Shown: positions 60,838 through 64,000 of the stretch, in pieces | Layout: each line of letters opens with the position of its first letter | Numbering within the stretch: the stretch's first letter is position 1 | Source: JAICJR01 sp963848495 | GTDB taxonomy: Bacteria; Actinomycetota; Thermoleophilia; Solirubrobacterales; Thermoleophilaceae | Assembly (NCBI GenBank): GCA_963848495.1 | Contig: CAWKDV010000002.1 | Location: 62,001 to 126,000 of the forward strand | DNA: 64,000 nt | Reading direction: 5' to 3' | The notes under the pieces: generated by a model | Told to the model about the DNA's origin: nothing | Database searches by the model: none | The model's input: only the letters and a program-made list of their open reading frames with translations | Program-made: the position numbers and the translations under genes

Positions 60838-61309
60838 CAGCATCAGCGTCGAGGTCGAGTTCGAGGAGCGCTACTGGTACCCCGATGACGGCGGGGCGGT
60901 ATGGCTCAGCGGCTACCAGCTCGTCGAGCCCGAGTCGGGCCGCTACCTCGCGCGAGACGCGCCCGAGCTTGCGGCGCGCGGGTTGCGCGTGAGCAGCGTG
61001 GCGGGCGCCGGGCAGCACCACGCCGAGGCGCTGGCGTCTCCCGAGGCGGCGGCGGGGCGCGAGCTCGTCTTGCAGCGCGACCCCGCCAACGAGTACGACC
61101 CGAACGCGATCAGGGTGCTGCTTCTCGGCGGCGAGCAGGTGGGCTGGGTGCCGCGCGAGCTGGCCGCCGAGCTGGCGCCCGCGATGGACGCCGGCGAGCG
61201 CTGGTCGGCGCTCGTGCTGCGCGAGCGGCGCGAGTCACCGCGCGACCCGCGCAGCGGCCTGACGATGCTGCTCGCGCCGGCGGCGTCGATCGAGCTGCGC
61301 GTGCGCTAG
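60827..61309 (+). CDS. HIRAN-domain protein
   Basis: The 160-residue protein carries a HIRAN domain (about residues 50-130): VAGAGQHHAEAL, then LVLQRDPANEYDPNAIRVLL, GGEQVGWVPRELAAEL. HIRAN domains bind 3' DNA ends in helicase fusions such as HLTF, and also occur alone in bacteria with unknown roles. An N-terminal segment (VEVEFEERYWYPDD) precedes it. GTG 60827 (or GTG 60830) overlaps the GH13 gene, so they share a transcript, though no functional link is obvious. Confidence 0.82.
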   Translation: MVADSISVEVEFEERYWYPDDGGAVWLSGYQLVEPESGRYLARDAPELAARGLRVSSVAGAGQHHAEALASPEAAAGRELVLQRDPANEYDPNAIRVLLLGGEQVGWVPRELAAELAPAMDAGERWSALVLRERRESPRDPRSGLTMLLAPAASIELRVR

Positions 61310-61351
61310 CGACGGGCGTACTGTTGTGGCCGATGTCGGACCATCGCGGTC

Positions 61352-61501
61352 GTGACGGCCAGCGGTCGCGCGAAGCTGAGCGGCGTCGAGACGGAGCTGA
61401 CCTTCGCCGTCTTCTACACGATCCGAGACGGAAAGATCGCGCGTGGCCGCGAATACTGGACACGAGACGAGGCCGTGGAAGCGGCCAGGGTGTCGGATTA
61501 G
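61352..61501 (+). pseudogene. C-terminal fragment of an NTF2/SnoaL-like protein
   Basis: A 50-codon frame reads AKLSGVETELTFAVFYTIRDG, KIARGREYWTRDEAVEAA, the usual end of an NTF2-like domain, but nothing before it encodes the N-terminal half in any frame. It is therefore a remnant, or a gene cut by deletion. Counting begins at the in-frame GTG 61352, which need not be a real start. Confidence 0.6.
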
Positions 61502-61544
61502 TTCAGAAGCACCGCCGCGCGCGCCGGGCCTGAGCGACGCGCGC

Positions 61545-61739
61545 CTAGAGCAGGTCGCCCTCGTTGTCGGGCTTATCGAATTCCTCGTCCTCGGGGACGA
61601 TGTTGCCCGTGGGATCGTGCAGCCAGATGCTCCCGGGCTTGGCGCGACGGAAAGCCGTCCGGTTGTAGCGGGGAGCGATTTGCCAGGCAGCGACAGCCAG
61701 AATCACGCCGAGGGCGAGGAAGATGAAGAGCACACCCAC
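61545..61739 (-). CDS. small single-pass membrane protein
   Basis: This 64-residue protein has one helix (LFIFLALGVILAVAAWQIA), then RYNRTAFRRAKPGSIWLHDP and an acidic tail (PEDEEFDKPDNEGDLL). GTG 61739 is the start. The positive-inside pattern after the helix suggests the tail is cytoplasmic. No family recognised. The clean helix and charged tail make it likely to be real. Confidence 0.65.
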   Translation of the reverse strand: MGVLFIFLALGVILAVAAWQIAPRYNRTAFRRAKPGSIWLHDPTGNIVPEDEEFDKPDNEGDLL

Positions 61740-61807
61740 GTTCTACCGCACGACTTCGGCGTGCGCCGCTTAGCGCCAAACTACGCTGACCAGAACAGGA
61801 GGCAAGC

Positions 61808-62071
61808 ATGATCGAGGAAGAGTCCCCCCGCGAACGGGACCCTCACCACGAGCTGAACGAACCAGCTAGCGATCCCGATCCGACCGAGTGGCCTGACCCC
61901 TACGACAAGCGGCCGGATCCACGGGATCCCGACGCGGAATCCGAAGAGCTCGACTTCGGTGACGTGCACACGCCGACCGGCGCAACCAGCACCAGTGAGC
62001 CGAACCACGAGACAGACCTAGAGGTCGATCCGCGCAAGGCGAACCCGCACGAATCGGACAAGCGCGGCTGA
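61808..62071 (+). CDS. small acidic, probably disordered protein
   Basis: The 87-residue product is rich in Asp, Glu and Pro (DPDPTEWPDPYDKRPDPRDP, then EELDFGDVHTPTG). It has no hydrophobic core and is probably disordered. ATG 61808 follows AGGAGG at good spacing, which supports translation. No family recognised; such proteins can be stress-related, but this is not shown here. Confidence 0.6.
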   Translation: MIEEESPRERDPHHELNEPASDPDPTEWPDPYDKRPDPRDPDAESEELDFGDVHTPTGATSTSEPNHETDLEVDPRKANPHESDKRG

Positions 62072-62644
62072 GCGGCCGGCTGGTGCGACCGTAAGTCGGG
62101 GCCTGGCTTGAACGTACGGCCGGGCGATGTGCGCCACGACGAAGCAGCCCGGCGGTGAACACGACGGTCGGTGAGCCGATTCTTGTACTTCCGCTTCACG
62201 CGATTGCAGAAGAGCCTGTGCTTGCCTGAATCGCCTCGGCGCAGCGACCGGCAAGCGTCCTGCCTACTGTTGTTTCGCTGCCGAAGGAGACGTGGTCGAT
62301 GTTCATCGCCGAAGCAGCGTCACAGCGACGCCGCGCGCTACTGCCTCGTCGACTCAGGGGCGCCGCGGGAGAGCGCCCGTAGTGTCCTCAGCAGCAACGA
62401 GGCTGTCGACGATCACGTCTACCGCACCCGCGCGCTGGCAGCACTCCCCCGCTACCTCGTGTGGCTGAGTGGTGCGGTGGCGACTTGGAAGACGGGCAGC
62501 GATCCGCGGCGCTTCGCTCTGGTGAAGGGATTTGGCGTCAGGCGATCGGTGAGAGATGTCAGAAGCGCCCCGCGGCGTCAAGCGCGCCGTTCCAGCTCAC
62601 GAGCGCCGTCTCGAAGAAGAACAGCGCCTCTGTTCCGATGCTCC
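62072..62644. other. 573-bp stretch without a convincing gene
   Basis: Open frames exist on both strands, but none shows a domain or a good start with ribosome site, and their products are Arg/Ser-rich as expected of non-coding frames in GC-rich DNA. AAGGAGA before ATG 62299 leads only to a 27-codon frame. I see nothing further. Confidence 0.6.
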
Positions 62645-63646
62645 TCACGGACCGTCGTCGCCGCCGTCATCGAAGTCGCCGTCATCGTCGACGCTCGGAG
62701 GGGGGTACACACTCACCGCCACCAGGGCCGCCTGGGGCTCGCCGTCAATGTATCCCAGGAGGATCGCGACGTTTGCGAGCAACGATTCGTCGGACCACTG
62801 CGCCGGCTCGGAGAACCCCGAGCCGGTGGACAGCATCACCCAGGTGTCGAGGTCATTCACCGCGACCAGGTCTGCCCGGCCATCACCACTGATATCGCCC
62901 AGAAGAGTCGCCTGACTCCCGAAGAACGGCACGCCGGACCACTGCGCCGGCTCGGAGAAGCCCGAGCCCGTCGACAGCATCACCCAGGTGTCGCCGTCAT
63001 TCACCGCGACCAGGTCTGCCCGGCCATCACCACTGATATCGCCCAGAAGAGTCGCCTGACTCCCGAAGAACGGCACGCCGGACCACTGCGCCGGCTCGGA
63101 GAAGCCCGAGCCCGTCGACAGCATCACCCAGGTGTCGCCGTCATTCACCGCGACCAGGTCTGCCCGGCCATCACCACTGATATCGCCCAGAAGAGTCGCC
63201 TGACTCCCGAAGAACGGCACGCCGGACCACTGCGCCGGCTCGGAGAAGCCTGAGCCCGTCGACAGCATCACCCAGGTGTCGCCGTCATTCACCGCGACCA
63301 GGTCTGCCCGGCCATCACCACTGATATCGCCCAGAAGAGTCGCCTGACTCCCGAAGAACGGCACGCCGGACCACTGCGCCGGCTCGGAGAAGCCCGAGCC
63401 CGTCGACAGCATCACCCAGGTGTCGCCGTCATTCACCGCGACCAGGTCTGCCCGGCCATCACCACTGATATCGCCCAGAAGAGTGGCCCGACTCCCAGCA
63501 AACGGCGCTGACGACCACCGCACCGATGGCGAAAACCCCTGGCCCGTCGACAGCATCACTGATGTGTCACCGTCCACCGCCATCGTCCCATGGTGAACGA
63601 CCCAGCGGGAGCGGTCAACCCGAGGCGGATCGTCTGTCGAGCGCAC
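62645..63646 (-). CDS. FG-GAP/VCBS repeat protein, N-terminally damaged
   Basis: The 333-residue frame consists of about six 48-residue repeats, GDTWVMLSTGSGFSEP, then SQATLLGDISGDGRADLV and AVND. Each carries the Ca-binding DxSGDGxxD loop of FG-GAP/VCBS beta-propellers. There is no signal peptide. Upstream on the same strand, in another frame (about 63676-63720), the DNA still encodes DDRWVMLSEIYV, a decayed repeat. The gene was therefore longer and has been frameshifted or truncated. The acidic tail (PSVDDDGDFDDGGDDGP) is at the C-terminus. It may be a remnant of a secreted surface protein. Confidence 0.78.
   Translation of the reverse strand: MRSTDDPPRVDRSRWVVHHGTMAVDGDTSVMLSTGQGFSPSVRWSSAPFAGSRATLLGDISGDGRADLVAVNDGDTWVMLSTGSGFSEPAQWSGVPFFGSQATLLGDISGDGRADLVAVNDGDTWVMLSTGSGFSEPAQWSGVPFFGSQATLLGDISGDGRADLVAVNDGDTWVMLSTGSGFSEPAQWSGVPFFGSQATLLGDISGDGRADLVAVNDGDTWVMLSTGSGFSEPAQWSGVPFFGSQATLLGDISGDGRADLVAVNDLDTWVMLSTGSGFSEPAQWSDESLLANVAILLGYIDGEPQAALVAVSVYPPPSVDDDGDFDDGGDDGP
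62801..63520 (-). repeat. five tandem 144-bp units, nearly identical at DNA level
   Basis: A marker CGCCGGCTCGGAGAA recurs at 62801, 62945, 63089, 63233 and 63377, exactly 144 bp apart. The middle three units are almost base-perfect copies, while the outer two diverge. This points to recent unequal crossing-over or gene conversion. The units encode the 48-residue FG-GAP repeats. Confidence 0.95.
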
Positions 63647-64000
63647 GCTGATCTGGGTCTGCTCGTCGCGGAGTCCACGTAGATCTCTGACAGCATCACC
63701 CAGCGATCGTCGTCGCTACTAACGGGAGCGGAACGTTGCGCCGAAGCGAAAGCTCAACCCCGCCCGCCTCCTTGTTCCTAGCCTGCGACCCCTGTCGTTA
63801 GGACGCTCGGGCGCCTCGAGAGAAGCGCATGGCGGCATTCTGGAAAGCCCACCCGCTACAGCACCCGCAGGGCCGAGGCACAGCTGCTCGAGCGGCTGCC
63901 TTCCGCGTCGGCCGTGTCTGGAGCCGCGTCATCTGCCCCTGCTAGGCAGTCCACACTCCCGCGCTGACGCGGAGGCAGGCTTGGTGCGCCAATGGCGCTT
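63647..64000. other. 354-bp right edge: decayed repeat remnant, no intact gene
   Basis: Bases about 63676-63720, read on the minus strand, still encode a decayed copy of the FG-GAP repeat (DDRWVMLSEIYV) out of frame with the gene to the left. Beyond 63720 I see no open frame with a domain, start site or RNA structure. Confidence 0.55.

Noticed and set aside
62171..63253. 360-codon plus-strand frame across the FG-GAP repeats
   Set aside because: Its repeats are the antisense image of the FG-GAP units; the minus-strand frame has the Ca-binding SGDGxxD motif.
62645..63646. Regular direct repeats considered as a CRISPR array
   Set aside because: Units are 144 bp, contiguous, without spacers, and encode FG-GAP protein repeats. 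No cas gene is near.

Overview
The window is high-GC bacterial DNA with dense protein coding, many GTG/TTG starts and genes joined by 1-4 nt stop/start overlaps. The F420-type luciferase-like oxidoreductase, the many Hanks-type kinases and FHA proteins, the EHN-type epoxide hydrolase, the Tat-exported lipoprotein binding protein, and surface proteins whose C-terminal module I remember from Solirubrobacterales all suggest an actinobacterium, most likely class Thermoleophilia. That placement is inferred; no rRNA or other marker gene is present. I see no tRNA, rRNA, CRISPR array, transposase, integrase or phage gene.

Region 1 (1-8.1 kb) is a catabolic or modification locus. A LysR regulator and an LLM oxidoreductase run leftwards. 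Divergently, a tight operon encodes a cytochrome P450 fused to the ATP-binding domain of a PEP-synthase-type dikinase, a separate phosphohistidine (swivel-domain) subunit, an HD-domain protein, an SDR dehydrogenase and two SnoaL-like proteins. I read it as a hydroxylate-then-phosphorylate pathway resembling phenylphosphate synthase in its split-subunit logic. This is the best candidate in the window for an undescribed system.

Region 2 (8.2-14.4 kb) is a polyamine-type module: flavin amine oxidase, TetR regulator, and a potD-B-C-A ABC transporter whose ATPase gene carries a one-base frameshift. A 12-bp palindrome occurs both at the tetR start and upstream of potD, which makes it a strong candidate for the TetR operator.

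Region 3 (14.5-26.2 kb) holds ordinary accessory genes: a BNR-repeat secreted protein, VOC and GNAT proteins, an ECF sigma/anti-sigma operon with two unknown proteins, an epoxide hydrolase, an ABC1-type kinase, a metallo-beta-lactamase-fold hydrolase, a MASE1-GGDEF-EAL protein and an FAD-linked oxidase.

Region 4 (26.2-61.3 kb) mixes glycan genes with Ser/Thr kinase signalling. The glycan side has two processive GT2 synthases, a GT39-like membrane protein, a GH8 lipoprotein, a GH18-like protein, a GtrA-GT2 fusion, and GH15, GH63-like and GH13 enzymes plus phosphoglucomutase. The signalling side has six kinases, two FHA-HTH regulators and a class III cyclase. Several kinases are co-transcribed with exported proteins: one has a CHRD-like ectodomain, one sits before a cupredoxin lipoprotein, and one heads a kinase, small membrane protein, golvesin-like and delta-60 operon. 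This looks like a kinase-regulated cell-surface and glucan island.

Region 5 (61.3-64 kb) has weaker coding: an NTF2-like fragment, two small proteins, and a damaged FG-GAP repeat gene with nearly identical 144-bp repeats.
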